A stretch of DNA of 64,000 bases from Chitinophaga sancti (GCF_034424315.1 NZ_CP139972.1:6014001-6078000), one strand, 5' to 3'. Positions 17,627 through 27,274 are shown, counted from the stretch's first letter. The notes: a model not told the origin generated them from the sequence alone. Numbers and translations: made by a program.

Positions 17627-18389
17627 GTAACAGGCGTTTATCAGATAAATGAATAGTAGCAGCAATCACTGCGTAAGAAGGAGCCATGATCCAGCCTAAC
17701 ACAGGAATAAACATCAATATATAAAACACCATACCATTGCCCAGGGCAATACCTCTGTGTGCGCGTATAAATTGAATACTTTGTTTTGTATTGAGTCTGT
17801 ACCTTTCACAACTATAGTCTACCATAGAGAAACCGTAAAAATAGGCTTCAATAAAGAAGGCAAACAGGGGAGTGATCCATCCTACAATGGGGATAAAAGA
17901 AAGTATGATCAGGACAATCACACACAATGTCTGGTTCAGACTATTGCGAATCGACATCACAATGCCTCTTCCCATATCCTTCATAAACTGTTGCCAGCTG
18001 AAAGGATAATCCTTTCTCTCCATAATCGCTTCCGTCTTTTCCGAGAGATACGAAAACAGGGGGGAGCCCAACACCAGGAAGAGGTATTTGTAGTAAGAAA
18101 AACAGAGTAGTAAGATCATGAAACGGATGGAGAGCCCCAACAGGATAAAGAAGAAACTGATCCAGCTACTTTCGAGATCCTGTATCCAGACTTTCACCGG
18201 AAGCAGGTTAAAAAGATATTCAACAAAATCCCCCGAATATCCCCAAACAAAATAAATCCCCGTCATGAAGAGTATGCAGTACATGATACCTGGTATCAGG
18301 ATCCATTTCCATAACTTGTGCTGCATTATAAACTGATGTGCTTTCCCATAAGCCTGTACGGCCGCCAGTACTTCTCTGAATGAAAACAA
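17610..18389 (-). CDS. EI24/CysZ-type membrane protein
   Basis: 259 residues with about five hydrophobic membrane segments (for example WILIPGIMYCILFMTGIYFV, SFFFILLGLSIRFMILLLCF, LCVIVLIILSFIPIVGWI, GMVFYILMFIPVLGWIMAP). The motif GSPLFSYLSEKTEAIM followed by the paired FIPxxGW helices is typical of the EI24 domain family, which includes the sulfate permease CysZ. Sulfate transport is not established for this branch. It overlaps rsmI by 17 bases, forming a two-gene operon. Confidence 0.85.
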   Translation of the reverse strand: MFSFREVLAAVQAYGKAHQFIMQHKLWKWILIPGIMYCILFMTGIYFVWGYSGDFVEYLFNLLPVKVWIQDLESSWISFFFILLGLSIRFMILLLCFSYYKYLFLVLGSPLFSYLSEKTEAIMERKDYPFSWQQFMKDMGRGIVMSIRNSLNQTLCVIVLIILSFIPIVGWITPLFAFFIEAYFYGFSMVDYSCERYRLNTKQSIQFIRAHRGIALGNGMVFYILMFIPVLGWIMAPSYAVIAATIHLSDKRLLHGASW

Positions 18390-18556
18390 ATTCTACTGTT
18401 TTTGAATTAGTTATAGCATTATTCGCATTGATCGGATTGTAAATAACTAAAAATCACGGTAAAATCCCGAAAAAATTAAGCTGAGCGGGAAATCTCTTTA
18501 AAAAAAATACACCCCTCCGTTAAGCTACCAAACCCCGCCCTGCATTAAAATAAAAA

Positions 18557-18581
18557 ACCTGCCCGTTTTTACCAGGCAGGT
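18557..18581 (-). terminator. Terminator for the PorP/SprF gene
   Basis: ACCTGCC (18557-18563) pairs with GGCAGGT (18575-18581) around an 11-base loop. On the minus strand it is followed by TTTTTTATTTTA. Confidence 0.8.
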
Positions 18582-18607
18582 CTCTTTTATTTTGATTTAT
18601 GTCAGAC

Positions 18608-19627
18608 TTAGAATCTTGGACACATGGTCTTATACTTGTTACCATCATTCCTTCTGTGAATATAGATCACAGACAGCTCCATACCACCACGGTAGTTAGA
18701 AGCCGGTTTCAGAGAAGATACGTTCATATCGTAAGTCAGCCCTACGGTGAAACCACCTATTTCCAGGCCTACATAAGGATTGATCGCATCTTTCAGGCGG
18801 TACCAGCTACCCAGGTAGAATACGGTTGGATTGTCGTCCATACCACCGCTCAGGTCAAAGCCATAAGCGCCACCAAAAGTAAACTCGCTGGCAGTGCTCT
18901 GTTTCATATACAGGGCAGATACGTGAATGCGGTTTGTACCATTTACCGGGAAGGAACCACCTCCATGTGCAGTTACGCGTGCTGTCAGCCTGTTGTTGTT
19001 CTGTTGCATGAACGTTTCAGTTGGCTGTGTGATATGGTATAAGGAGACACCTGCGTAAATGTTGGAAGATTCACCGACCAGACCGTTATACAGGATCCCA
19101 ATGTTAGGATCCAGATAAGAAACGTTCGGATTTGAAATGGTTTCACCGCTGGGGATAGCCGGGTTATAACCATTGTTGTCTATCTGATTTTCGAACACCA
19201 GTTTACTTTGATCCAGGCGTTTCGATACATATGTAGCCTGTACACCTACAGCAAGGGTATGGTTTCCTTCCGGATCCAAACCTTTGTGGTAAGCCGTACT
19301 AAAGCTCAGATAGGTAGAGGTAAGTGCACCACCACCAGTCCTGTCATACATAGCCATCAGACCTACGCCCCAGATATCAGTATAGGAAATGACATTTTTG
19401 AGAATGCCAAAGTCGATTGCCGCAGTTCCTGTAGTGAAAGGGGTAGATATGCTTCGCCATTGTTCACGGTAGTTACCGGATATTCTGTAGTCGCCGGAGA
19501 ACAGACCAGTCATAGCAGGGTTCAGCGTCATTGGAGAAGCGAAAAACTGCGAAAAATGGGGATCCTGCGCCCTGGCGGGGTTCATCAGATAAAGGGTGAT
19601 CGTTAAAAACAGCAACACTTTTTTCAT
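18608..19627 (-). CDS. PorP/SprF family type IX secretion membrane protein
   Basis: 339 residues. The start at 19627 gives the signal peptide MKKVLLFLTITLYLMNPARAQ; a longer frame to 19720 adds 31 residues with no signal character. Family hallmarks: QDPHFSQFFASPMTLNPAMTGLFSGDYRISGNYREQWRSI at the mature N-terminus, then outer-membrane barrel strands and the C-terminal GGMELSVIYIHRR. PorP/SprF proteins anchor the type IX machinery or specific cargo (SprB-like adhesins) at the outer membrane. It stands alone here, away from gldJ-porU-porV. Confidence 0.92.
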   Translation of the reverse strand: MKKVLLFLTITLYLMNPARAQDPHFSQFFASPMTLNPAMTGLFSGDYRISGNYREQWRSISTPFTTGTAAIDFGILKNVISYTDIWGVGLMAMYDRTGGGALTSTYLSFSTAYHKGLDPEGNHTLAVGVQATYVSKRLDQSKLVFENQIDNNGYNPAIPSGETISNPNVSYLDPNIGILYNGLVGESSNIYAGVSLYHITQPTETFMQQNNNRLTARVTAHGGGSFPVNGTNRIHVSALYMKQSTASEFTFGGAYGFDLSGGMDDNPTVFYLGSWYRLKDAINPYVGLEIGGFTVGLTYDMNVSSLKPASNYRGGMELSVIYIHRRNDGNKYKTMCPRF

Positions 19628-19937
19628 AGAGCAATACTTATGTATAGGGTTTCTCGTGCCTACGTGTGAAGGTACACAAAGCTCGTCATATCTCAAATTA
19701 AAATTATATAATCTTAACACTGAGAAACCTCTAAGTCGTTCAGAATTATTGGTTTAGTCACTTTATTTTTCCCTTACAAAAACTAGCGGTCAACTGGGTT
19801 TTACTTATTTTGGCTGTATTGCTGCACGCCCGGTATAAATTGTCCGGAATCCTTTCCTGGAGCCGTTTGAATCAATGCTTACCGGACCTGTTTGAGGCAG
19901 ATCCGGTCACTCTTCTGCTACTATTTTTAGTAAGATC
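19628..19937. other. Intergenic region upp to PorP/SprF
   Basis: 310 bases. Near the upp end there is a hairpin ACCGGA/TCCGGT (about 19879-19905) without a clear T-run. The rest is AT-rich and presumably holds the PorP/SprF promoter; no clean -7 box was seen. Confidence 0.4.
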
Positions 19938-20591
19938 TTAATTTTGTAGTTTATTTCCAAAGGCAAGGTCACCCGCATCACCCAAACCAGGTACAATGTA
20001 TCCCTTTGCGGTAAGCTCGTCATCAATGTCTCCGGCCCAGATGGTCAGGTTATTATCAGCATATCGTTGTACATATTCGATCCCTACTGTGCAGGCGATA
20101 GCTACTACCAGGTGAATATGTTTGGGCTTGCCAATGCTTTGCAGGTGTTCAATGGTCTTTACCAGCGATGCACCTGTAGCCAGCATAGGATCTGATATGA
20201 TCACTACCTGGTCTTCGATTACCGGACTGGATACATACTCCAGGTTGATATCGAACGAACCATCATGATTATGCTTACGGTAAGCAGATATAAAAGCATG
20301 ATCTGCCTTGTCAAAATAATGAACCAAACCCTGGTGCATAGCCAAACCTGCTCTCAGGATGGTCGCCAGTACAGGTTGTTGTTTCAGTACCCGGCAATTG
20401 GCAATCCCCAAAGGAGTCTGCACTTCCTTCTCCTCGTATTCCAATGTTTTGCTGATCTCGAAGGCAGCAACTTCACCCACCCGTTCCAGGTTCCTTCTGA
20501 AACGCATTCTGTCGGTTTGAATTTCCATGCTCCTGATCTCACTCAGCCATTCTCCTACTAGTGAATTGGTACTACTCAGATTTACTATCAT
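19938..20591 (-). CDS. upp: Uracil phosphoribosyltransferase
   Basis: Pyrimidine salvage: uracil + PRPP to UMP + PPi. 217 residues, the normal length. The PRPP loop VVIISDPMLATGASLV and the C-terminal uracil-binding block AKGYIVPGLGDAGDLAFG are intact, as is ATILRAGLAMHQGLV. N-terminal SSTNSLVGEWLSEIRS is typical of the Bacteroidota enzyme. A single-gene unit with hairpins on both sides. Confidence 0.96.
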   Translation of the reverse strand: MIVNLSSTNSLVGEWLSEIRSMEIQTDRMRFRRNLERVGEVAAFEISKTLEYEEKEVQTPLGIANCRVLKQQPVLATILRAGLAMHQGLVHYFDKADHAFISAYRKHNHDGSFDINLEYVSSPVIEDQVVIISDPMLATGASLVKTIEHLQSIGKPKHIHLVVAIACTVGIEYVQRYADNNLTIWAGDIDDELTAKGYIVPGLGDAGDLAFGNKLQN

Positions 20592-20623
20592 GGCTGCAAA
20601 TTACCACTTTTTTTAATCCAAAA

Positions 20624-20700
20624 AAGTGGGGGCCGATGGAAAAACACCGGCCCCGGTAAGTATAGGCGCACTTTCGGGCTTAAAAAAAAGTCCCCCACTT
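20624..20700 (-). terminator. Nested hairpins ending the vWA gene transcript
   Basis: GGGGCCG (20629-20635) pairs with CGGCCCC (20648-20654); on the minus strand it is followed by CACTTTTTT, a standard terminator. A larger arm pair AAGTGGGGG (20624-20632) and CCCCCACTT (20692-20700) overlaps it, giving an alternative fold. Confidence 0.7.
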
Positions 20701-20736
20701 AGCAATACTTTGGTTAACAATGGGATGAAAGGCCGG

Positions 20737-22596
20737 CTAATTATCGTCAGTATCCGCCATGACGTTGGAATAGGCAGGTGTACCACTGTTCAGTAACTTC
20801 GCTTTTTTGACCAGTTGAATGAATTCTGCCCGGTAGCCTTCTTTATCTATTCCTTTGGCACTTTCTGCAAGAGATAAAACCTGCTCGTAGCTGGCTTTCC
20901 CCTTAAATGCCGAGTTCCTCAGCAACATCCCGAAGGCTGCGACTGCAGTAGCCATTTTAAAGTCGTCCGGCACCCTGTTCATGTGCAATACATTCCAGCG
21001 CATTCTTTGTGAAAATACCCTGCTGCTGTTGGATTTCGGCTTCTTGTACCGTAGGTCCACCGTCAGCGCATCTTCATTCCAGTAAGTCATCATCCTGTCT
21101 GACTGGTCCATTTTCAGGGAATAAGGCAGGTGCTCATCTTCCGGAGGAGCGATCTCGTACAAGGCAGTCACAGTATGACCTGCACCGATTTCGCCACCAT
21201 CTTTTTTATCATCGTTAAAGTCCTCTGTTTGCAGCAACCTGTCTTCGTAGCCGATCAGGCGGTAAGCGCCTACAAAATGAGGGTTAAACGCTACCTGTAG
21301 TTTCACATCTTTGGCTACGGTAAAAAGAGTACCGCCAAACGTTGTTACCAACGTACGGAGGGCTTCTTCGTAGGTATCGATATAAGCATAGTTCCCATTT
21401 CCCTTATCCGCCAGCGTTTCCAGTTTATTGTCTTTCAGGTTGCCCATGCCAAAGCCCAGTACAGAGAGGAAAATGCCTTTTTCTTTCTTTTCTGAAATAA
21501 GTTTTTCAAGCTCGCTCTGGCTGGAAATGCCTACATTAAAATCCCCGTCTGTAGCGAGAATAACGCGGTTATTACCATCTTCGATGAAGTTGGCAGCCGC
21601 CGTGTTATAGGCCAGTTGTATGCCTGCACCACCTGCCGTAGATCCACCCGCTTCCAGTTTGTCCAGGGCATCCATGATAGCGATCTTTTCACTACCAGGG
21701 GTAGAAGGCAAAACGATACCGGCAGCACCCGCATATACGGCAATGGCTACATGGTCAATAGGGCGGAGTTGCTGTGTCAGCGCTTTCAGTGACCGGATCA
21801 CCAATGGCAGCTTGTTGTCATCACTCATCGAACCGGATACATCGATGAGAAATACCAGGTTGGCAGGAGGTAGTTTCTCATTAGAAATTTCCATGGCTTT
21901 TACACCAATCCTTACCAGCTGATGATCCGGTTCCCAGGGGCATTTGATCATGTCTGTATAGATGGCTACCGGATCATTGCCGGTAGGAGGCTTGTATTGA
22001 TAGTCGAAGTAATTGATCAATTCTTCCAGTCTTACAGCATCGGCAGGAGGAAGGGAGCCGCTATTGAGAAAACGGCGTACGTTGGAGTAGGAAGCCCTGT
22101 CTACGTCTGCAGCAAACGTGCTGAGGGGCTGAGATTCCGTATTTATGAAACGATTACCGGCAATAGGGTCATATTCCTCCTCTATGTTCTTCCCGCTGAC
22201 AGTTGTTAGGCAGCTGCTGGTATAACATCTTTGGACCCTGGTACCATAACCACTGACCACTACCTCCTCCAGGTTGTGCTGACTAATCAGCAACTCCACA
22301 TTCAGTGGTGCCAACCTGTTAAGTGCGGCTATTTTCTTAGAATAGGGGATCTCTTTTGCTGTATAACCTATGCTGCTGAATACCAGTGTCACATTTTCCA
22401 GTGGTATCTTAATCTCATATTTACCTGAAGTATCAGTGATGGTTCCTATGGAAGTACCTTTTACCTGGACAGTCACCCCGGTAATAGCCTTGTGTGAACC
22501 GGTGTCGGTTACAATTCCGGTCAGTATATGCTGGGCCTGCGTATGGATGGTAAAAAGCCCTGCCAGTAACAGGAATAGGTACTTTAGCATAGTCAA
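20737..22596 (-). CDS. vWA-domain protein with N-terminal carboxypeptidase-like domain (YfbK type)
   Basis: 619 residues. Signal peptide MTMLKYLFLLLAGLFTIHTQAQ; residues 25-103 are a CarboxypepD_reg-like beta sandwich (ILTGIVTDTGSHKAITGVTV ... VTLVFSSIGYTAKEI), as seen at the N-terminus of TonB receptors; then a YfbK/DUF3520 module with a von Willebrand A domain (~245-420). The MIDAS metal site is complete: DVSGS (Asp252, Ser254, Ser256), GGSTAGG and ATDGDFN. Probably a periplasmic or surface protein binding partners through a metal site. Single gene, divergent from anmK. The SGYGTRVQRCYTSSCLTTVSG segment resembles a TonB-receptor plug start. Confidence 0.88.
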   Translation of the reverse strand: MTMLKYLFLLLAGLFTIHTQAQHILTGIVTDTGSHKAITGVTVQVKGTSIGTITDTSGKYEIKIPLENVTLVFSSIGYTAKEIPYSKKIAALNRLAPLNVELLISQHNLEEVVVSGYGTRVQRCYTSSCLTTVSGKNIEEEYDPIAGNRFINTESQPLSTFAADVDRASYSNVRRFLNSGSLPPADAVRLEELINYFDYQYKPPTGNDPVAIYTDMIKCPWEPDHQLVRIGVKAMEISNEKLPPANLVFLIDVSGSMSDDNKLPLVIRSLKALTQQLRPIDHVAIAVYAGAAGIVLPSTPGSEKIAIMDALDKLEAGGSTAGGAGIQLAYNTAAANFIEDGNNRVILATDGDFNVGISSQSELEKLISEKKEKGIFLSVLGFGMGNLKDNKLETLADKGNGNYAYIDTYEEALRTLVTTFGGTLFTVAKDVKLQVAFNPHFVGAYRLIGYEDRLLQTEDFNDDKKDGGEIGAGHTVTALYEIAPPEDEHLPYSLKMDQSDRMMTYWNEDALTVDLRYKKPKSNSSRVFSQRMRWNVLHMNRVPDDFKMATAVAAFGMLLRNSAFKGKASYEQVLSLAESAKGIDKEGYRAEFIQLVKKAKLLNSGTPAYSNVMADTDDN

Positions 22597-22666
22597 AAAG
22601 TTTAATCTGCTACATGATGCTGGTCATTGTAATGATTCCATAATCCCCCGGGAAAAAAATATCGTA

Positions 22667-22674
22667 TAGATTTG
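22667..22674 (+). promoter_or_regulatory. Putative anmK promoter -7 box
   Basis: TAGATTTG matches TAnnTTTG; ends 15 bases before the anmK ATG. Confidence 0.45.
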
Positions 22675-22689
22675 CACAAATTTTAGGGC

Positions 22690-23754
22690 ATGGTATACAA
22701 TGTAATAGGAGTCACTTCAGGTAGCTCACTGGATGGGCTGGACCTGGTGTTTGTAGCTTTGACGGAGGTAAGAGGCAAGTGGACGTACGAGATCAAAGCC
22801 GCTGAGCGTAAAGCATATACAGAAGACTGGAAAGAGAAACTGTCAAATGCAGCGAACCTGCCAGCCAGAGATTATTTTCTGCTACATAGTGAATATGGAC
22901 ATTATATAGGGAATGCAGTAAAGGATTTTATTGCGACCCATGGTTTTGATCACCTGGTACATTTTATCACCACGCATGGTCATACGGTATTCCATATGCC
23001 TTCCCAGAAGATGACGGCACAGCTGGGCGATGGTGCAGCTATCACCGCAGTAACAGGTCTTTCCGTGATCAGTGATCTGCGTGCAATGGATGTTGCCCTG
23101 GGTGGTAAAGGAGCTCCTTTGTTCCCGGTAGCAGAGCAACTCCTGTTCCCAAATGCAGCTTACAGGGTGAACCTGGGTGAAAATGCAACGATCTCTGCCC
23201 GGAAAGATGAGGAGCTGGTAGCTTTTGATGTATGTCCCTGCAATTATGTGCTGGATGCCCTGGCGGAGACCCTGGGCCGTGCATATGATGAAAATGGAAG
23301 CCTGGCTGCTGGTGGGGTAACTGACCCGCAACTGCTGGATGCGCTGAATGGATTAGCGTATTATGCGCAGCCTTATCCAAAAACACTGGCGAATAAATTT
23401 GGTACGACCGCTGTATTGCCAATGATGCAGGGGCATCACCTGTCTACACAGAGCAAGCTGAATACTTATACAAAACATATTGCTGCGCAGATAGCTAATG
23501 CGGTGAACCTGATCGGAGGAGAAGGAGGAGAGGTGCTGCTGACTGGTGGCGGTGCACATAACAGCTTCCTGGTGGAAACCATCAAAGAAGCCGGGCTGAA
23601 AGTAACACAGCCGGACGAACAAACGCTCACTTTCCGCACAGCGTTGATGATTGCATTACTAGGCGCTTTGCGCTGGAGACAGGAAACAAACGCATTTGCT
23701 TCCGTAACCGGTGCTGATCGTGATAGTGTAGGTGGTGCACTCTGGTGTAACTAG
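22690..23754 (+). CDS. anmK: Anhydro-N-acetylmuramic acid kinase
   Basis: Murein recycling: converts anhydroMurNAc and ATP to MurNAc-6-phosphate. 354 residues. Phosphate-binding GVTSGSSLDGLDLVF at 7-21, THGHTVFHMP, catalytic-region QLGDGAAITAVTGLSVISDLRAMDVALGGKGAPLFP, and VLLTGGGAHNSFLV near the C-terminus. The Gly-rich N-terminus GVTSGSS differs slightly from the common GTSSGTS but keeps the Asp of SLDGLD. Monocistronic, ends at a strong hairpin shared with ade. Confidence 0.94.
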   Translation: MVYNVIGVTSGSSLDGLDLVFVALTEVRGKWTYEIKAAERKAYTEDWKEKLSNAANLPARDYFLLHSEYGHYIGNAVKDFIATHGFDHLVHFITTHGHTVFHMPSQKMTAQLGDGAAITAVTGLSVISDLRAMDVALGGKGAPLFPVAEQLLFPNAAYRVNLGENATISARKDEELVAFDVCPCNYVLDALAETLGRAYDENGSLAAGGVTDPQLLDALNGLAYYAQPYPKTLANKFGTTAVLPMMQGHHLSTQSKLNTYTKHIAAQIANAVNLIGGEGGEVLLTGGGAHNSFLVETIKEAGLKVTQPDEQTLTFRTALMIALLGALRWRQETNAFASVTGADRDSVGGALWCN

Positions 23755-23761
23755 AAAAATA

Positions 23762-23802
23762 CATTTACGGATGTTATCACTTAGTGATAACATCCGTAAA
23801 TG
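23762..23802. terminator. Bidirectional terminator whose right arm is ade coding sequence
   Basis: Perfect 19-bp arms (23762-23780 and 23784-23802), loop TTA. The right arm is the last codons of ade, and its stop lies in the loop/left-arm region. On the minus strand it runs into TATTTTTC; on the plus strand it serves anmK. Confidence 0.85.
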
Positions 23803-25417
23803 CAAATCCATCTCCATCAAACAAGCCCTTATCACTCAATTTCAAATGCGGTATCACCAGCAAAGCCATAAATGACAGGGTCATAAACGGCGCGCCTAAC
23901 TCACTCCCCAATGCCTTCGCCGCCTTATCCAACCGGCTATACTGCTCCGCTACCGCATACCCATCCAGGTTACTCATCAGCCCAGCCACCGGCAATGGCA
24001 ACACGTTCACAGTATCATTATCCACCACACTCACTCCACCCTGCGAAGCAATTACCGCATTAATCGCCTTTACAATACTCTCATCATCCACACCCACCGC
24101 AATGATATTATGACTATCATGCGCCACAGAAGACGCAATGGCCCCACGTTTAAAACCAAACCGCTTAATAAACGCCAACGCTACCGGTGCAGGATGATAC
24201 CTGTTCACTACTACCAGCTTCAACACATCTTTCTCCACGTTACTATACAATGCACCATCTACTACCGGCAACTCTTCCAGCAAAGTATTTGTGATCAGCT
24301 GACCATCCAATGCTTCAATTACTTTTACTGTAGCGGCGCTACCCTTGGCCACGATACGTAAATCATCGGCTGATACCGGCTTACAATCAAAATTGTTGAT
24401 CACCGGCGCCACCGGCGCTGTTATCAGCGTCTTCCCATTTGCTGCTACCAGTTCTCCATTCACATAAGTCGCCTGGATATTGAATTGCTGGATATCATTC
24501 GTAACAATAAAATCTGCTGCATCACCCACTCTTAATAATCCCGCCGGGATCTTGTAATGTTCTACCGGGTTAATACATGCCGCACGCAGTACTTTGAACA
24601 GCGCCACACCATGCGCCAGTGCTCTCCGCACCAGCACATTGATATGCCCTTCCACGAGATTGTCCGGATGCTTATCATCACTACAAAACATCATGTTATC
24701 TGAATGCTCATGCAGCAGGCCGACCAGTGCTTCAAAATTCCTCGCAGCACTCCCTTCCCTGATCAGGATCTTCATACCATATCGCAGTTTATCCAGGGCT
24801 TCTTCCGCAGTAAAACATTCATGATCGGTACTAATACCCGCATCGATATATTGTTTTGCTGCATCGCCTCTCAGCCCCGGTGCATGGCCATCTACAGGCT
24901 TATTCAATTTTTGGGCAGCAGCGATCTTTGCCATCACATCCGGATCATTATGCAGCACCCCCGGGAAGTTCATCATCTCAGTGAGATATAATACTTCAGG
25001 CAATGCGAGCAATGCTTCCACATCGTTCACGGTGACTGTTGCTCCCGCTGTTTCAAAAATGGTAGCAGGCACGCAGGAGGGTGCGCCAAAACAGAATTTG
25101 AAAGGCACTGTCTTTCCATTATCCAGCATGTATTTCACACCTGCCACACCACATACATTCGCAATTTCATGCGGATCAGATACTGTCGCTATTGTGCCAT
25201 GCACTACTGCCAGTCTTGCGAATTCCGAAGGCGTGAGCATCGCGCTTTCCACATGCACGTGTGCATCTACAAAGCCCGGTAAAATATACTGCTGATACGT
25301 ACCCTGGTCTTCACTGATATGGCTGATCTTTCCATCAGTCACCTGTATCGTACCAGGATAAATGCGTTGTGCAGGAATGTCTATGATATTGCCAGATATC
25401 TGGAAATGCTGTGCCAT
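23777..25417 (-). CDS. ade: Adenine deaminase
   Basis: Deaminates adenine to hypoxanthine with release of ammonia (purine salvage). 546 residues of the amidohydrolase superfamily. Metal-site motifs: VDAHVHVESAMLTPSEFA, the typical ade block GTIATVSDPHEIANVCG, VDGHAPGLRG, DHECFTAEEALDKLRYG, and FCSDDKHPDNLVEGHIN. The C-terminal domain has AHDSHNIIAVGVDD. It starts 9 bases after the WYL regulator and is transcribed with it. Its 3' end forms one arm of the terminator. Confidence 0.95.
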   Translation of the reverse strand: MAQHFQISGNIIDIPAQRIYPGTIQVTDGKISHISEDQGTYQQYILPGFVDAHVHVESAMLTPSEFARLAVVHGTIATVSDPHEIANVCGVAGVKYMLDNGKTVPFKFCFGAPSCVPATIFETAGATVTVNDVEALLALPEVLYLTEMMNFPGVLHNDPDVMAKIAAAQKLNKPVDGHAPGLRGDAAKQYIDAGISTDHECFTAEEALDKLRYGMKILIREGSAARNFEALVGLLHEHSDNMMFCSDDKHPDNLVEGHINVLVRRALAHGVALFKVLRAACINPVEHYKIPAGLLRVGDAADFIVTNDIQQFNIQATYVNGELVAANGKTLITAPVAPVINNFDCKPVSADDLRIVAKGSAATVKVIEALDGQLITNTLLEELPVVDGALYSNVEKDVLKLVVVNRYHPAPVALAFIKRFGFKRGAIASSVAHDSHNIIAVGVDDESIVKAINAVIASQGGVSVVDNDTVNVLPLPVAGLMSNLDGYAVAEQYSRLDKAAKALGSELGAPFMTLSFMALLVIPHLKLSDKGLFDGDGFAFTDVITK

Positions 25418-25426
25418 GTTTTTAAT

Positions 25427-26428
25427 TTAATAACGTTCTAACATTGCCTTTGCTCCTGCTGCTATTTTCTCCGCCAGTGGTGCAGGCTGTATCACCTTTA
25501 CATTTGCGCCATAGCTCAGCAGTAGCATGGTCAGTTCATGATTGATCACTACATTGATAGAGATACGACATTCTTCTGCCGTATCTGATTCTACCTGTTG
25601 TGAAGGATGGATGGCCTGTGTCTTGATATACTTGCCCTGGTGAGGGGTGAAAGAAAGGACTACTTTCTCAGGTTCTCCCTGTGGTACGGTTACCCCGATG
25701 GCATGCTGGAAATAACTGGCATCATCAAAATTCTTCGCATCAAATTTCTTGTCAGTCGGCCACAGATCCAGTATACGATCCAGCGCAAATGTCAGCAGTG
25801 TACCACCTTTTGCCTTCTGGCTTTTACCTACCAGGTAAAAACGGGATTGATATTCTCTTACATGATAAGGCTCTACCCAGTGCTCTTTCGGCTCATTGCG
25901 GTCAAAGCTCTGGTACGAGATCCTGATCACATCCAGGTTCTTGATCGCATCTACAATCGACGGAATATGCGATGCTCCTTTATATTGTGTGGCACGCGAA
26001 AAGCGGATCAGGCCTTTGTGCTCCAGCACTTCACGGTTTTGTTTCAGACTGGCAGCTATTTTTAAGATCGCATCTTCAAACTGCTCAATCACAGGCAGGC
26101 TGCGAAACTGCTCCAATATACCAATGGCGATCTCCAGGCCTTCCAGGTCTGCTTCCTCGATGGGAATGTTGTTGATAGAGTAGGTCTCATCTTCATATGA
26201 ATATGTACCACTTGCCCTGTCGTATACAATAGGGGCATTGTAGTTCAGTTCAGGGTCATGGCGCATATCCTGTATATCCTTTTGAATGGTACGTACGGAA
26301 ATACTTTTGTCCATTTTTCGGGAGACAAACTCTATAAGGTCATCGAGAGTGGGTTTTTTCAGACGTTTATTTCGCAACCGCTCATCAATCCAGCGATAAC
26401 GAGAAACAGCATCCTTATTCTTCGGCAT
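25427..26428 (-). CDS. WYL-domain transcriptional regulator (YafY type)
   Basis: 333 residues. N-terminal winged helix-turn-helix (~1-75; RTIQKDIQDMRHDPEL is the recognition-helix region), then a WYL domain (~150-235) with VIRISYQSFDRNEPKEHWVEPYHVREYQSRFYLVG and a WCX C-terminal extension ending LLSYGANVKVIQP. WYL domains sense nucleotides or nucleic acid. Being first in an operon with adenine deaminase makes purine-responsive control of ade an attractive inference, but no operator could be identified. Divergent from the 26528 gene. Confidence 0.88.
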   Translation of the reverse strand: MPKNKDAVSRYRWIDERLRNKRLKKPTLDDLIEFVSRKMDKSISVRTIQKDIQDMRHDPELNYNAPIVYDRASGTYSYEDETYSINNIPIEEADLEGLEIAIGILEQFRSLPVIEQFEDAILKIAASLKQNREVLEHKGLIRFSRATQYKGASHIPSIVDAIKNLDVIRISYQSFDRNEPKEHWVEPYHVREYQSRFYLVGKSQKAKGGTLLTFALDRILDLWPTDKKFDAKNFDDASYFQHAIGVTVPQGEPEKVVLSFTPHQGKYIKTQAIHPSQQVESDTAEECRISINVVINHELTMLLLSYGANVKVIQPAPLAEKIAAGAKAMLERY

Positions 26429-26501
26429 GCAAAATTATTTAGGTGCTAAAATTAATGAAATTGATTTTATCGGTACGCAAATCCTCTGCGCGTAGTGACA
26501 C

Positions 26502-26509
26502 TACTTTTG
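26502..26509 (+). promoter_or_regulatory. Putative -7 box for the 26528 gene
   Basis: TACTTTTG matches TAnnTTTG; 18 bases before the ATG. Confidence 0.42.
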
Positions 26510-26527
26510 TATTGTCAATAACACAAG

Positions 26528-27121
26528 ATGTATATGAAACAGTTAAAAACAACGTCTTCATTCAATACATACTCCGCAATATCAGTAGGACAAATCGTCC
26601 TGGATGACTCCAACTATATCACTTTATGGGGTAGTCTGCAGCAGGATGATAACTGGACCCGTTGCGACTTTGTGACCACTTACGAGGTGCTGAATACAAT
26701 GCTGCGCTATGTGCAGGACAGGAATGATGCCGTACAGATGACGATCGTGAAGAAGCTGGAAGATATGCAGCAGATACCGGAAATCATCGATCTGGAGGCA
26801 GAACTGGGCAGTGCCGTACTGTTTGACAATATGAACTTTCTCTTAAGCCATCCCGGCTTTGGTAAGCAGGGATCGTGGATAGAATATACTGACGGCGAAT
26901 GCTTCTATATTGAGCAGGTGACCCCGGCCATCCCCGTTAAGAATACCCGGTATGAAAAGAAGATAGGACAGTGCATGGACATGCTCTATATGAACTATGA
27001 ACTGTATCTGGGCTATCTGGAACTGGATTTCGACGAGGATGGCGCCCGTCAGAAAGCTGACCTGGTGGATGACCTGAAATTTACCCTTGCCTATTATGCA
27101 TGGAAAGAAAGAACGATGTAA
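26528..27121 (+). CDS. Conserved protein of unknown function
   Basis: 197 residues, soluble, acidic, no signal peptide or membrane segment. I do not recognise the family. Features: MKQLKTTSSFNTYSAISVGQ at the start (the true start may be the third codon, Met3), Trp/Tyr-rich segments such as ITLWGSLQQDDNWTRCDF and QGSWIEYTDGECFYIEQV, and a C-terminal helical part (YMNYELYLGYLELDFDEDGA). Coding is supported by its own -7 box and by no competing frame. Head-to-head with the WYL regulator. Confidence 0.7.
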   Translation: MYMKQLKTTSSFNTYSAISVGQIVLDDSNYITLWGSLQQDDNWTRCDFVTTYEVLNTMLRYVQDRNDAVQMTIVKKLEDMQQIPEIIDLEAELGSAVLFDNMNFLLSHPGFGKQGSWIEYTDGECFYIEQVTPAIPVKNTRYEKKIGQCMDMLYMNYELYLGYLELDFDEDGARQKADLVDDLKFTLAYYAWKERTM

Positions 27122-27274
27122 GCCTATGTAAAGAGTGATATAAAAACTGAAAAAAACCATTTAACCTATTCCCTTAAGCGTGATGATGTAAACATATTCT
27201 TGTACTACCCTTGAAAAACCCGCATCCCGACCCCTATGATTTTTGTTGCAAACGTTCAAGTGTGTTATCCCTAA

